Shown here: piece after piece, positions 27,280 through 37,300 of the stretch | Numbering within the stretch: the stretch's first letter is position 1 | Layout of the letters: every line of letters starts with the position of its first letter | Source of the DNA: Bryobacterales bacterium | Lineage (GTDB): Bacteria; Acidobacteriota; Terriglobia; Bryobacterales; Bryobacteraceae | Assembly: GCA_003170915.1 (NCBI GenBank) | Contig: PMYB01000234.1 | Coordinates: 1-64,000 of the forward strand | Length of the DNA stretch: 64,000 nt | Direction: 5' to 3' | The notes under the pieces: model-generated | Databases searched by the model: none | What the model was told of the DNA's origin: nothing | The model's input: only the letters and a program-made list of their open reading frames with translations | Made by a program: the position numbers and the translations under genes

Positions 27280-28337
27280 GACACAAGGTCCTCGCCGCAC
27301 TCTGTTTAGCTTCCGGGCTTCTGGCCCAGAACATGCCCCGCTTCCGCTGGGAGAATTTCACCACCGCTCAGGGGCTGCCGGACGACCGCGTTTACAGCGT
27401 CTGCGTGGATGGCGACCGCGTCTGGGCGGGCACCGATAACGGCCTGGCGGTCTACGAAAGAGGCAAGTGGAAAGTCTTCACGCCGGCCGACGGCCTGGCC
27501 CATCGCGCGGTGCTTTACGTGACGCTCGACAAGCGCACCCACGACGTGTGGATGGCCACCATGGGCGGTCTGAGCCGCTACTCGGCCGGCCGCTTCGACA
27601 CCTTCACGCAGCTCAACAGCGGACTCGCCAACGACGTGGTCTACGGCGTTTCCGTGCTGGACGATTTCGTGTGGGTCGCCACCGCCGCCGGCGGCAGCCG
27701 CCTCAATACGCGCACCGGCCAGTGGAGCCTGTACAACGAGCGCAACACGCCCATGTACGAGATCTGGACCTACTCCGTGACCGCGGCCGAAGACAAGGTC
27801 TACTACGCCGTCTGGGGCGGGGGCGTGCTCGAGTACGACGTGAAGACCGACCACTGGAAAGATTACAACGACCCGGATGGGGAAACCGAGCTGGTGCTCT
27901 TCAAGGACCAGGGGTTGATCCACGAAATCACCACCTCGGTCAGCTACGTCAACAAGATCCTGTGGGTGGCTACTTACTTCGGCGCAAGCCGCTACGACGG
28001 CCGCAACTGGCATAACTTCCTGCAGAAGGATAGCGGCCTCCCCAGCGACTTCCTGAACCAGGTGAAGTCCACGGACGGCACGCGGGCGTGGTTCTCCACC
28101 GACAAGGGTCTCGCCTATTTCGACGGCGAGAACTGGGCGACTTACCGTCCCGCGCTCGATACGCGCGCGCCCGAAATGCTGGTGCGCGACTCGCAGGGAA
28201 AGGTCACGCGCGTGGCCGTGGATACGGCGCCCGCGCATCACTACACGTTCGGCGTCGATTTTCAGGGCGACGACGTGTGGGTGGCCACGGCCAAGGGCCT
28301 GAGCCACGGAATCCGAATCCAAGGGGAAACCAAATGA
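27276..28337 (+). CDS. Two-component-regulator-propeller-like (Reg_prop) exported protein
   Basis: ENFTTAQGLPDDRVYSVCVDGDRVWAGTDNGLAVYERGKWKVFTPADGL repeats; no kinase domain; ATGA overlap. Confidence 0.8.
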   Translation: MRHKVLAALCLASGLLAQNMPRFRWENFTTAQGLPDDRVYSVCVDGDRVWAGTDNGLAVYERGKWKVFTPADGLAHRAVLYVTLDKRTHDVWMATMGGLSRYSAGRFDTFTQLNSGLANDVVYGVSVLDDFVWVATAAGGSRLNTRTGQWSLYNERNTPMYEIWTYSVTAAEDKVYYAVWGGGVLEYDVKTDHWKDYNDPDGETELVLFKDQGLIHEITTSVSYVNKILWVATYFGASRYDGRNWHNFLQKDSGLPSDFLNQVKSTDGTRAWFSTDKGLAYFDGENWATYRPALDTRAPEMLVRDSQGKVTRVAVDTAPAHHYTFGVDFQGDDVWVATAKGLSHGIRIQGETK

Positions 28338-28822
28338 CAATCACAGAGGCTCTGGAACAATTGGAAGGCGTACAGCAGGTCAAGCGCCGCGCGGTCAGCA
28401 ACCCGGAAGTGCTGAGCGAGGCGTACGCTTACGAGCATCCCAGCTCATTCTCCCGCGCCTTGCGCATCGACCTGAACGGCCTGGTCATTCTGCTCATATC
28501 CGGCACAGCCAGCGTCGACGAAGAGGGGCGGTCGGTCCATATCGGCGATTTCCGCGCGCAGTTGCGGCGAACCTACTACAACATCACCGGGCTGCTGGCC
28601 GCCGAAGGCGCCACCTGGAAGGACATCGTGCGGACCACCTGCTATCTGCGCGATATCGAGCGCGACTACGCCGCGTTCAACGAAGAGCGCACGGCGTTCT
28701 TCAAGGGACAGCAGCTCGATCCGCTGCCCGCCTCCACCGGCATCCAGGCCATCCTGTGCCGGCCCGAGCTTCTGGTGGAGATCGAAGCCATCGCCATGTT
28801 CATTCCGGCGAAGGAGAAGTAG
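28334..28822 (+). CDS. RidA (YjgF/YER057c/UK114)-like protein
   Basis: ILLISGTASVDEEGRSVHIGDFRAQLRRTYYNITGLLAAEGATWKDIVRTTCYLRD pattern; ATGA overlap with upstream gene. Confidence 0.75.
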   Translation: MTITEALEQLEGVQQVKRRAVSNPEVLSEAYAYEHPSSFSRALRIDLNGLVILLISGTASVDEEGRSVHIGDFRAQLRRTYYNITGLLAAEGATWKDIVRTTCYLRDIERDYAAFNEERTAFFKGQQLDPLPASTGIQAILCRPELLVEIEAIAMFIPAKEK

Positions 28823-28824
28823 TC

Positions 28825-30618
28825 ATGCGGGCGCCGATCGGTATCGCCTTCGCAATGCTGGTGTGCGCCGCCGCCTTCGGGCAGCCCGGCCCCTGCTCGT
28901 GCGGCGCCCATCCGCCCGGGCCGCCCGCCAATCGCACGCTCGAGCCGTACGCGGGCGCGCCCGACGACCTCCGGCCGTTCAACCGCTTCACCAAGCCCTA
29001 CTACGAGTTCTACACCAAGCTGGTCGAATACAACGGCGCGGCGCGCGACGCCGCGACCGTGAAGCCTTCGGAAGTCTCCGAAGTGCCGATCGGCTTCCTC
29101 GGCCCCATCTCCGAGCACAAGGACATCGCTCTGGGCCAGGCCATGCTCCGCGGCGCGCAGATGGCCATCGACGAGGCCAACGCCCGCGGCGGCTACGGCG
29201 GCAAACCGTTCCGCCTCAAGATCCACAACGACGGCGCGGTGTGGGGAGCGTCCTCCAACGAGATCGTCAAGATGGTCTACGACGAAAAGGTCTGGGCCAT
29301 GCTGGGCTCCATCAGCGCCGACTCCACGCACATCGCCCTGCGCGTCTCCCTGCGGGCCGAATTGCCCATAGTGAACAGCGCCGCCACCGACCCCACCATT
29401 CCCGAGACCATCGTCCCCTGGATCCTAACCACTATCCAGGACGACCGCGTGCAAGGCTACACCCTCGCGCGCCGCATCTACACCGATCTCGGACTGAAGC
29501 GCGTGGCGCTGCTGCGCGTCAACGAGCGCTACGGGCGCTTCGGCATTCTCAAGTTCAAGGACGCATCGCGCCGCTTGGGGCACCCCGTGGTGATCGAGCA
29601 AAAATTCGCGCCGTCGGACACCAGCTTCACCCGCAACCTACGCGTGATCAACGATTCGCGCGTGGATGCCATCGTGCTGTGGGCCGACGCCGCGGCCGCC
29701 GGCACGATTCTCAAACAGATGCAGCAAATGGGGATGAAGCAGCCGGTCTTCGGCGCCTCGCGCGTGGTGGGTGAAGACCTGTTCCGCATCGCCGGTCCCG
29801 CCGCGGATGGGCTCGAAGTGGTGTATCCCTACGACCCCAACCGCGACGACCCCGCCTGGCTGGATTTCCAGAAGCGCTTCGCAAGCAAGTTCCAGGACAA
29901 GGTGGACGCCTTCTCCGCGCTCGGCTTCGACACCATGAACATACTGCTCGACGCCATCTGCCGCGCGGGTCTGAACCGCGGCGGCATCCGCGACGCACTC
30001 TACGGTCTGGAGCGCTATAAAGGCGTGACCGGCGAGATGGTGTTCGACCCCAACGCCAAGAACATCGCGCCGCTCTACCTGGGTAAGGTGAAGGACGGCA
30101 GGATCGCCTACCGGCGGTACACCATGGACAAGCCCTACGCCACCGTGGGCGAGCGCGGGGTGGAATACAACGGACCGCCCGTCGCCGACGCCGCCGGCCC
30201 CAAGCCGACCATCGGAGTCTTCGGCCCAGCCGCCGAAACCGCCGTGGTGGCCCTGCGCGAGCCGGGCTACCGCATTGTCGGCGTGTCTTCGGAAGCGGCC
30301 TGGGGCAAGGCCTCCACGGAACTGGTAAATCTCTTCTACGACCCCAGCACCATCGGGCTGGTAGCCACCGACCGCGCGTCGGCCCACCTGGCCGAACAGA
30401 TCGCGGTGAAGACCTTCCTTCCCGTGATTGCGCTTTCGGCCGACCGCAAGCTGACCTCGACCAACATTCCGTGGATCTTCCGGCTGGCGCCCGAAACGCC
30501 CTTGAGCGACGCGGTCCGCTGCCTCGCTGAAGCGGTCGAGAAGGCCGGCCCCAACCGCGCGAAGGTCCGCGATTACCTGGCTTCCGGGCGCTTCGGTTCC
30601 ACCGGGGAGTTGCGGTAG
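28825..30618 (+). CDS. Branched-chain amino acid-type periplasmic binding protein, 1.5 domains, no ABC partner nearby
   Basis: Signal peptide; IGFLGPISEHKDIALGQAMLRGAQMAIDEANARGG...; second half-domain IGVFGPAAETAVVALREPGYRIVG.. Confidence 0.85.
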   Translation: MRAPIGIAFAMLVCAAAFGQPGPCSCGAHPPGPPANRTLEPYAGAPDDLRPFNRFTKPYYEFYTKLVEYNGAARDAATVKPSEVSEVPIGFLGPISEHKDIALGQAMLRGAQMAIDEANARGGYGGKPFRLKIHNDGAVWGASSNEIVKMVYDEKVWAMLGSISADSTHIALRVSLRAELPIVNSAATDPTIPETIVPWILTTIQDDRVQGYTLARRIYTDLGLKRVALLRVNERYGRFGILKFKDASRRLGHPVVIEQKFAPSDTSFTRNLRVINDSRVDAIVLWADAAAAGTILKQMQQMGMKQPVFGASRVVGEDLFRIAGPAADGLEVVYPYDPNRDDPAWLDFQKRFASKFQDKVDAFSALGFDTMNILLDAICRAGLNRGGIRDALYGLERYKGVTGEMVFDPNAKNIAPLYLGKVKDGRIAYRRYTMDKPYATVGERGVEYNGPPVADAAGPKPTIGVFGPAAETAVVALREPGYRIVGVSSEAAWGKASTELVNLFYDPSTIGLVATDRASAHLAEQIAVKTFLPVIALSADRKLTSTNIPWIFRLAPETPLSDAVRCLAEAVEKAGPNRAKVRDYLASGRFGSTGELR

Positions 30619-30629
30619 TATTACCGTGT

Positions 30630-32291
30630 TTAGGGGTTCTTCGCCGAGAGCCGCCCGCCTTCCACGCATTCGTACGCGCCCACGGCCACACCCTCAAAAC
30701 CCTGCACGCCGCCGCTGGGCCACTCGATCGCCACGCGATCCGCCCTGTCGCGTCTGGCCAGACCGAACGTCAGGGTCGGCTCCGATTGCGAGAGGTAGCT
30801 CGATCCGGTCTTCACCATGCGCGACTGCGTGCCGTCGGGAGTCGTCACTCGCACCACGGCGCCGATCGCGTCGCGGTTCGATTTCGTCCCGATCAGCCGC
30901 ACGCGCAGCGAACGGTACCCCGGCGTCACGTCGTTGCGGTAGAGGTATGCCGGCCCCTGGTTGGTGGTCAGCAGAATGTCCACGTCGCCATCGCGATCGA
31001 AGTCTCCGTAGGCCAGCCCGCGCGCCACTTTGGGCGCCGCGAAACCCCCTCCGGCCAGCGCCGCGACGTCGTGGAAGCCCCCCTTGCCGTCGTTGAGAAA
31101 CAGGTGCGGCGCCTGGGCGTAGCCCACGTTGCCGTGGATGTGGCGCACGGTTTCGTCGATATGCCCGTTGGCCGCCAGCAGATCGAGATACCCGTCCAGG
31201 TTGACATCCACGAAGGCGCATCCGAAGCCCAGGCTGTTGATCGACGCCGTCCCCACGCCGGATTTGTATGCCACGTCCTTGTACGTGCCGTCGCGGGCCA
31301 GTTTGTAGAGCGCCATCATCTCGTTGTCGAAATTGGTGATGACGATCCCGCTGGCGCCGGAGTTATCGAAATCGCCCACGTCCACCCCCATGCCGGCGCG
31401 CGCCTTGCCGTCTTCGCTGAACGCCACGCCCGCGCGCACGGCCACGTCCTCGAAGGTACCGTTGCGCAGGTTGCGGTACAGCTTGTTGGGCTGCGTGTCG
31501 TTGGCGATCAGCAGATCCGCCCAGCCATCGCGATCGTAATCCACCAGCGCCACCCCCAGCGATTTCGAGCTGGTATCGAAAATGCCGCTTTTCGCCGTGA
31601 CGTCCTCGAACGTGCCGTTGCCGCGATTGCGGAACATCCAGCACGTTTCTCCGTGGTAAGCTTCCGGCGTGCAGTAGGATTTCTTCTTTCCGTCCAGGCT
31701 GCAGAACACGTCGTGCTCGGGCGACCACTTGACGTAATTGCACACCACCAGGTCCAGCAGTCCATCGCGGTCGAAATCGAACCACGCCGCCGACGTGCTG
31801 AAAGCCTGCCGCCCGCCCAGCCCGGCCTTCTCTGTGACGTCGAGGAAACGCCCGCGGCCGTCGTTCTGAAACAAGCGGTTCTGCCCCACGGCGGTGACCA
31901 GGATATCGGGGAAGCCGTCGTTGTTATAGTCGGCGATGGCCACCCCCATGCCGTACATCTCCACTGCCAGTCCGGCACGCTCGGTGACGTCCGTAAATGT
32001 GCCGTTGCGGTTGTTGCGGTACAGCTTCATGGTGCTGCGCTGCCGCTTGTGCCCCGGCCAGTCCATGCCGTTCACCAGCAGAATGTCCAGCCAGCCGTCG
32101 CCATCGTAGTCGAAGAACGCGCACCCTGGAGCCATGGTTTCCGGCAGGTACTTGGCGCCGAAAGCCCCGCTGTTGTGCTGGAATGCGATGCCCGCTGCCG
32201 CGGTGATGTCGGTCAGCCGGAACCCCAGCGGCGCCGCCGCGCGAGCGGCCGCTGCCGCCACCGCCCCGAGCGTGAACTCCCGCCGCGTCAC
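30630..32291 (-). CDS. CRTAC1 family protein (FG-GAP plus ASPIC/UnbV), Tat-type leader
   Basis: TRREFTLGAVAAAAARAA; FDYDGDGWLDILLVNGMDWPG; GTKSNRDAIGAVVRV. Confidence 0.92.
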   Translation of the reverse strand: MTRREFTLGAVAAAAARAAAPLGFRLTDITAAAGIAFQHNSGAFGAKYLPETMAPGCAFFDYDGDGWLDILLVNGMDWPGHKRQRSTMKLYRNNRNGTFTDVTERAGLAVEMYGMGVAIADYNNDGFPDILVTAVGQNRLFQNDGRGRFLDVTEKAGLGGRQAFSTSAAWFDFDRDGLLDLVVCNYVKWSPEHDVFCSLDGKKKSYCTPEAYHGETCWMFRNRGNGTFEDVTAKSGIFDTSSKSLGVALVDYDRDGWADLLIANDTQPNKLYRNLRNGTFEDVAVRAGVAFSEDGKARAGMGVDVGDFDNSGASGIVITNFDNEMMALYKLARDGTYKDVAYKSGVGTASINSLGFGCAFVDVNLDGYLDLLAANGHIDETVRHIHGNVGYAQAPHLFLNDGKGGFHDVAALAGGGFAAPKVARGLAYGDFDRDGDVDILLTTNQGPAYLYRNDVTPGYRSLRVRLIGTKSNRDAIGAVVRVTTPDGTQSRMVKTGSSYLSQSEPTLTFGLARRDRADRVAIEWPSGGVQGFEGVAVGAYECVEGGRLSAKNP

Positions 32292-32911
32292 GCGATGCTC
32301 ACCAGCCCCTTGCGAATGGCGTACACCACCACCTCCGCCGTATTGTGCTTCCCCAGGGCCTGCATGATGTTGGCGCGGTGCACCGCCACGGTATTCACGC
32401 TCAATCCCAGCACGGCGGCGATCTCCTTATTGGACTTGCCATGCACGATCAGTTGCAGCACCTCGAGCTCCCGCGTGGTCAGGTTGGGCCGCACATCGTC
32501 CACTTCCGCAAGCGATCCCAACCGGCGGTCGAGCACGCGCCTGCCCGCGGCCACCTGCTTTACCGCGTCCACCAGCTCCAGATCCATGGCGTTCTTGAGC
32601 AGATATCCGCGCGCCCCCGCATCCAGGCAGGTTCGCACGTACGACGGCTCGGAATGCATACTCAGGATCAGCACCGGCATGTCCGGCATCGATTTCAGAA
32701 TGTGGCGCGTCGCCACCGCGCCGTTCATGCTGGGCAGGGCGAAATCCATCACCACCACCGAAGGCCGCAGCTCCAGCGCGGCTGCCACGGCTTCCGGCCC
32801 GTCGCTGGCTTCGCCGATCACCGTGATGCCGGGATCGTCCTCCAGCATCCGGCGAAAGCCGCGCCGCACCAGGGCGTGATCGTCCACCAGCAGTACGGAG
32901 ATCTCAGCCAT
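32288..32911 (-). CDS. NarL/LuxR-family response regulator
   Basis: VLLVDDHALVRRGFRRML receiver; LTTRELEVLQLIVHGKSNKEIAAVLGLSVNTVAVHRANI HTH. Confidence 0.95.
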   Translation of the reverse strand: MAEISVLLVDDHALVRRGFRRMLEDDPGITVIGEASDGPEAVAAALELRPSVVVMDFALPSMNGAVATRHILKSMPDMPVLILSMHSEPSYVRTCLDAGARGYLLKNAMDLELVDAVKQVAAGRRVLDRRLGSLAEVDDVRPNLTTRELEVLQLIVHGKSNKEIAAVLGLSVNTVAVHRANIMQALGKHNTAEVVVYAIRKGLVSIA

Positions 32912-34199
32912 CGCTTTCCTCCCGCGCGGTCGGAACCGTCAGGCGGACCAGCACCCCGCCGCCCGTGCGGTCGAGAAACTCCACCCGGCCATTCACCAGA
33001 TCCGCGCGCTCGCGCATCGAAACCAGCCCCATGCCCTGCTTCCCCGTCTTGCCGAACCCAACGCCTTCGTCTTCCACTTCGAGCACCAACGATTCCGGCA
33101 GAAACCGCAGCCGGACGGCGGCCTGTTTCGACTTCGAATGGCGCGCGATATTGCTCAAGGCCTCCTGCACCACGCGGTACAGGTGAATCGCCACCTCGCG
33201 GTCCAGCTCGCGGCTCGGACCGTCTTTCTCATATCGTATGGCGATCCCCGTCTGCTTTTCAAAACCAGGCAAGTACTGGCCGAGCGCGCTCTCGAACCCG
33301 ATCTCGTCCAGGCTCGCGGGATGCAACGCGCGCGACAAAGAGCGCACCTTCTCGAGCGCGGCTTGTACGATCTCCTGTACCTCGCGCAGATCCGCGCGCA
33401 GCGCGCCCGGGTCCTCCAGGCGCCTCTCGCTTCGCTGCAGCATGGTCCCGATGGCCGTCAGCACCTGGCCGAAATCGTCGTGCAGTTCGCGGGAGATCGA
33501 GCGGAAGGTGCTCTCCTGCATGGAGATCAGTTGCTGGGCCAGCTCGCTGCGGCGTTCCGAAAGCGTGGCCACCTGCTCGAACATCCTGCGGTTGTACTGC
33601 ACCAGGTACAAGCTCGTCAAGACGATCGGCACCAGCATGGCCACGAGAAAGATGTACACGTTTCGTTCCGCGCGCGTGTAGATTTCGTGCGTGCGCCGCG
33701 CGGCTTCCTGCTCGGTCTCGTTGTTCTGCACCAGCAGTCGCGCCACGGCTGTGCTCAAGGCCTCCTGCCGGGCCTGCAGTGAGAGCTGGATCATGGTGCG
33801 CCCTTCGCCCTCTTTGCCCTCGCGGCCCAGCGCGAAGACACGGTCCAGCGCGTCCCAGAACTGCGCCACCGAAGACGTCAGGTAGCTGCGCTGCCCGGAC
33901 GTGCGGTCCGAAGGCGAGTACCGCTCTTCCTTCGCCAGGGCGTCTTCCAGATCGGTGCGGATGCGCTTGAACTGCGCCTGCCAGGCCGTCAGCGGATACG
34001 GCTCATTGCCGTCCACCATGTCGCGCATGGCGAGCGCCAGCGAATTCAGATTGTTCTGGATGCGCAGCAGCAGCAGCGAGTCCGTGCGGTTGCGGTCGAT
34101 GGTGGTGGCCTGCAGCTCGCGCAGCCCGCGAAGCTGATCGATGGTGTACGCCGAGTATACCGCTACCGCCGAAAGCGTCACCGCCAGGCCGGCCAGCAA
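32904..34199 (-). CDS. HisKA_3-type sensor histidine kinase
   Basis: SISRELHDDFGQVLTAIG H-box; LEVEDEGVGFGKTGKQGMGLVSMRERADLVNG ATPase. Confidence 0.93.
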   Translation of the reverse strand: MLAGLAVTLSAVAVYSAYTIDQLRGLRELQATTIDRNRTDSLLLLRIQNNLNSLALAMRDMVDGNEPYPLTAWQAQFKRIRTDLEDALAKEERYSPSDRTSGQRSYLTSSVAQFWDALDRVFALGREGKEGEGRTMIQLSLQARQEALSTAVARLLVQNNETEQEAARRTHEIYTRAERNVYIFLVAMLVPIVLTSLYLVQYNRRMFEQVATLSERRSELAQQLISMQESTFRSISRELHDDFGQVLTAIGTMLQRSERRLEDPGALRADLREVQEIVQAALEKVRSLSRALHPASLDEIGFESALGQYLPGFEKQTGIAIRYEKDGPSRELDREVAIHLYRVVQEALSNIARHSKSKQAAVRLRFLPESLVLEVEDEGVGFGKTGKQGMGLVSMRERADLVNGRVEFLDRTGGGVLVRLTVPTAREESDG

Positions 34200-34315
34200 A
34201 CGAATTGTCGGAGATCGCGTGGCGCGTGGTATGTATCTATTATTGCCGGTATTGAGGTCGCAATAGTATCCTGGCCCCAGCCGGGGCGTTTGCCCTACAA
34301 GGGTATGATCGAAAC

Positions 34316-37300
34316 ATGAGTCGATTGGCGGTGTTCCTGGCGGCGTGCGGCGGCGGAGCGCTCCTGGTTGCCCAACTGAACCAGCCCGATGCGGTCCGCC
34401 TGTGGCACTACCGGAATCTCGGCAAGGCCTTCTACGAGAACCCCACCACCCAGAAGGAGGCGGTGGACCAGTTCCGCCAGGCGCTCGCGCTGGCGCCGGA
34501 TTCCCCGCGCGAGCTGTTGAACTACGGCCTCGCGCTGCTGCGCGCGGGCGAGATCGAAAGCGGCACCGCGCAGATCGAGAAGGTGCAGAAACTCGAACCC
34601 AAGCTCCCCCATTCCTGGTTCAACCTCGGCATCGCGCTGCAGAAGCAGGGCGAATTCGACCGCGCCTTCACCCAGTTCCAGGGCATGGCGCGGCTGGCGC
34701 CGGATGATCCGATCACCCATTACCACTTGGGCACGCTCTACAAATTGCGGGGCGATCAGGCCGCCGCCATCCGGGAGTTTGAAACCGCGCGCAAGCTTCA
34801 GCCGAGGCTGGCGGCGGCGCATTTCCAGCTCTATGGAATCTATCGCCAGGCCGGCCGCGCGGCGGACGCAGCCACCGAGCTCCAGATCTTCCAGGACCTC
34901 AAGAAGCAGACGGAAGGCGCCGCCGTCCCCGAAGATGTGGATTGGTCGGCCTACTCCGAAATCTACGACCCCATCGACGGTCCGCCTTCGGCGCCGCCCG
35001 CCGCGCCCGTATACCGCGATGAGAAGATCGCCGGAGGATTCGGCCAAGGTCCCTCCGGCGTCGTGGCGCTCAGGCTCGATGCCGGCGCGCGGCCGAGCCT
35101 GATCGCGTGGTCCTCCGAACGCGTCGCGGTGTTCCGCTACGGCACCCAGGCCGTGCGCGATTCCGGCCTGGAAAGCCTGCGCGACGTAGTCTCGATCGCT
35201 CCCGGCGATTTCGACAACGACGGTCTTCCCGACCTCTGCGTCATCACTTCCCGAGCTGCGCTGCTCTACCGGAACGTCAAGGGCAAGTTCCAGCAGCAGG
35301 CCACCCTGGCCACCGGTTCCTTCCGCAAGGCCGTGTGGATCGACTACGACCACGACTACGATCCCGACCTCGTCCTGCTGGGCGACGACTCCCGCCTCCT
35401 GCGCAACAACGGCGCCGCCGGATTCAGCGACGAAACCAGGCGCTTCCCCTTCGTGGCGGGCCGCGCGCTCGATGCCGCGCTGTTCGATCTGGAACCCGAC
35501 ACCCCCGGATTCGACCTCGTGGTCTCTTACCAGGATCGCCCCGGCGTGCTCTATCGCGACAAACTGGGCGGCGCCTACCAGGCCGTCACGCTCGACGCGC
35601 TGCCCGCGGGCGCCGCGCACCTGGTGGCGCGCGATTTCAACCGCGACGGGCGCACCGATCTGGCTTTCGGGGCCGGTCTCCTTCTGCTAAATCGCAACGC
35701 CCGGCTCCAGTCCGAAACCGCGCTGAAGTCCGTCGTCGTCGCCGGCTCCGTTCTTGCCGATTTCCAAGGCAATGGCCGCCTCGATCGCGCCCTCATTTCC
35801 GCCGATGGTACGCTCGTGATCGAGCGCGATGTCACGCCCAACTACGGCGACTGGATCGAGATCGCGCTCACCGGCGTCAAGAACGAGAAGCTCGCCCTCA
35901 ACGCCAAGGTGGAAGTCAAAGCCGGCACAAGCTACGAGAAGGCCACTTACGAAGGACTGCCTCTGGTGTTCCGCCTGGACAGCCGCGCCGTCGTGGACAC
36001 GGTGCGCATCACCTGGGCCAACGGGCTGGTGCAGAACGAAACCGGACAGGCCGTCAACCGCGTGGTGTCCATCACCGAAGCGCCGCGCCTCGCCGGCTCC
36101 TGCCCCATGATCTTCACCTGGAACGGCGAGCGCTTCAACTTCGTCACCGACGTGCTGGGCGTGGCGCCCCTGGGTGCTAGTTCCGGCGACGGCCACTACT
36201 TCCCCGTGGACCACGATGAGTACGTCTCGATTTCCGGCGACATGCTCAAGCCCCGCGAAGGCCGCTACCAAGTCCGCATGACCGAGGAACTGCGCGAGGT
36301 CTCCTATATCGACCAGATCGAGCTCATCGCGCTCGATCACCCCGCCGGCATCGGCGTCGTCACCAACGAGAAGTTCAAATCGCCGCCGTTCCCGGAATTC
36401 CGCCTCTTCGGCGTGGACCGCAAAATCCACCCGCTGGCCGCGCGCGATTCCCGCGGCGCAGACGTGCGGGAGGCGCTGAGCAAACAGGACCGCGTGTACC
36501 CCGACTCCTTCCGGCGCGACCATGCGGGCGTGGCCGAAATGCACAACCTCGACCTGGATTTCGGCCCCGTCGCGAGATCCAACCACGCCGTGCTGGTGCT
36601 CCAGGGCTGGGTCGACTGGGCCGACGGCAGCACCTTCCTTTCCGCCATGCAGGAGCACAACGACCTCACCTTCCCTTACATCCAGGTGAAGGACCCCGCA
36701 GGCAACTGGAAGACCGTAGTGGAGGACATGGGGATTCCGTCGGGCAAGCCCAAAACCATGGCGGTGGATCTGACCGGCAAGTTCCTCTCGCCCGCGCGCG
36801 AGGTGCGCATCGTAACCAACTTGTGCGTCTACTGGGACGAGATCTACCTGGTGGAGGACAGCGCCGCGCCGCCCGCGCGCCTCACCAGCGTTCCCATGCT
36901 CTCCGCCGATCTGGGTTTCCGCGGATTCTCCAAAGCCGTCATTCACCCCGAACGCAAGCAGCCCGAAATGTTCGATTACCAGACCGTGAGTTTCACGTCC
37001 ATGTGGAACCCCACGCCCGGCAACTACACTCGCTACGGCGCGGTGGAGAACCTGCTGGCCAGGCCCGATGACCGCATGGTCGTCATGGGCTCCGGCGACG
37101 AGCTACGCATGCTCTTCGGCGCCGCCGGGCTCCCCGCTCTGCCGGACGGCTGGAAACGCGATTTCCTGCTGCTTGTGGATGGCTGGGCCAAGGACGCCGA
37201 CGCCAACACGGCGTTTTCGCAATCCGTGCTGCCACTGCCCTTCCATGGCATGAGCGCCTATCCCTATCCCGCTCGCGAAAACTACCCAAGCGACCATATC

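Noticed and set aside
30786-32879. 697 aa plus-strand ORF
   Set aside because: Antisense to CRTAC1 and the response regulator; composition is an artefact of the complementary repeats.
32345-33970. 541 aa plus-strand ORF
   Set aside because: Antisense to the RR/HK pair; Arg/Pro/Ala-rich nonsense.
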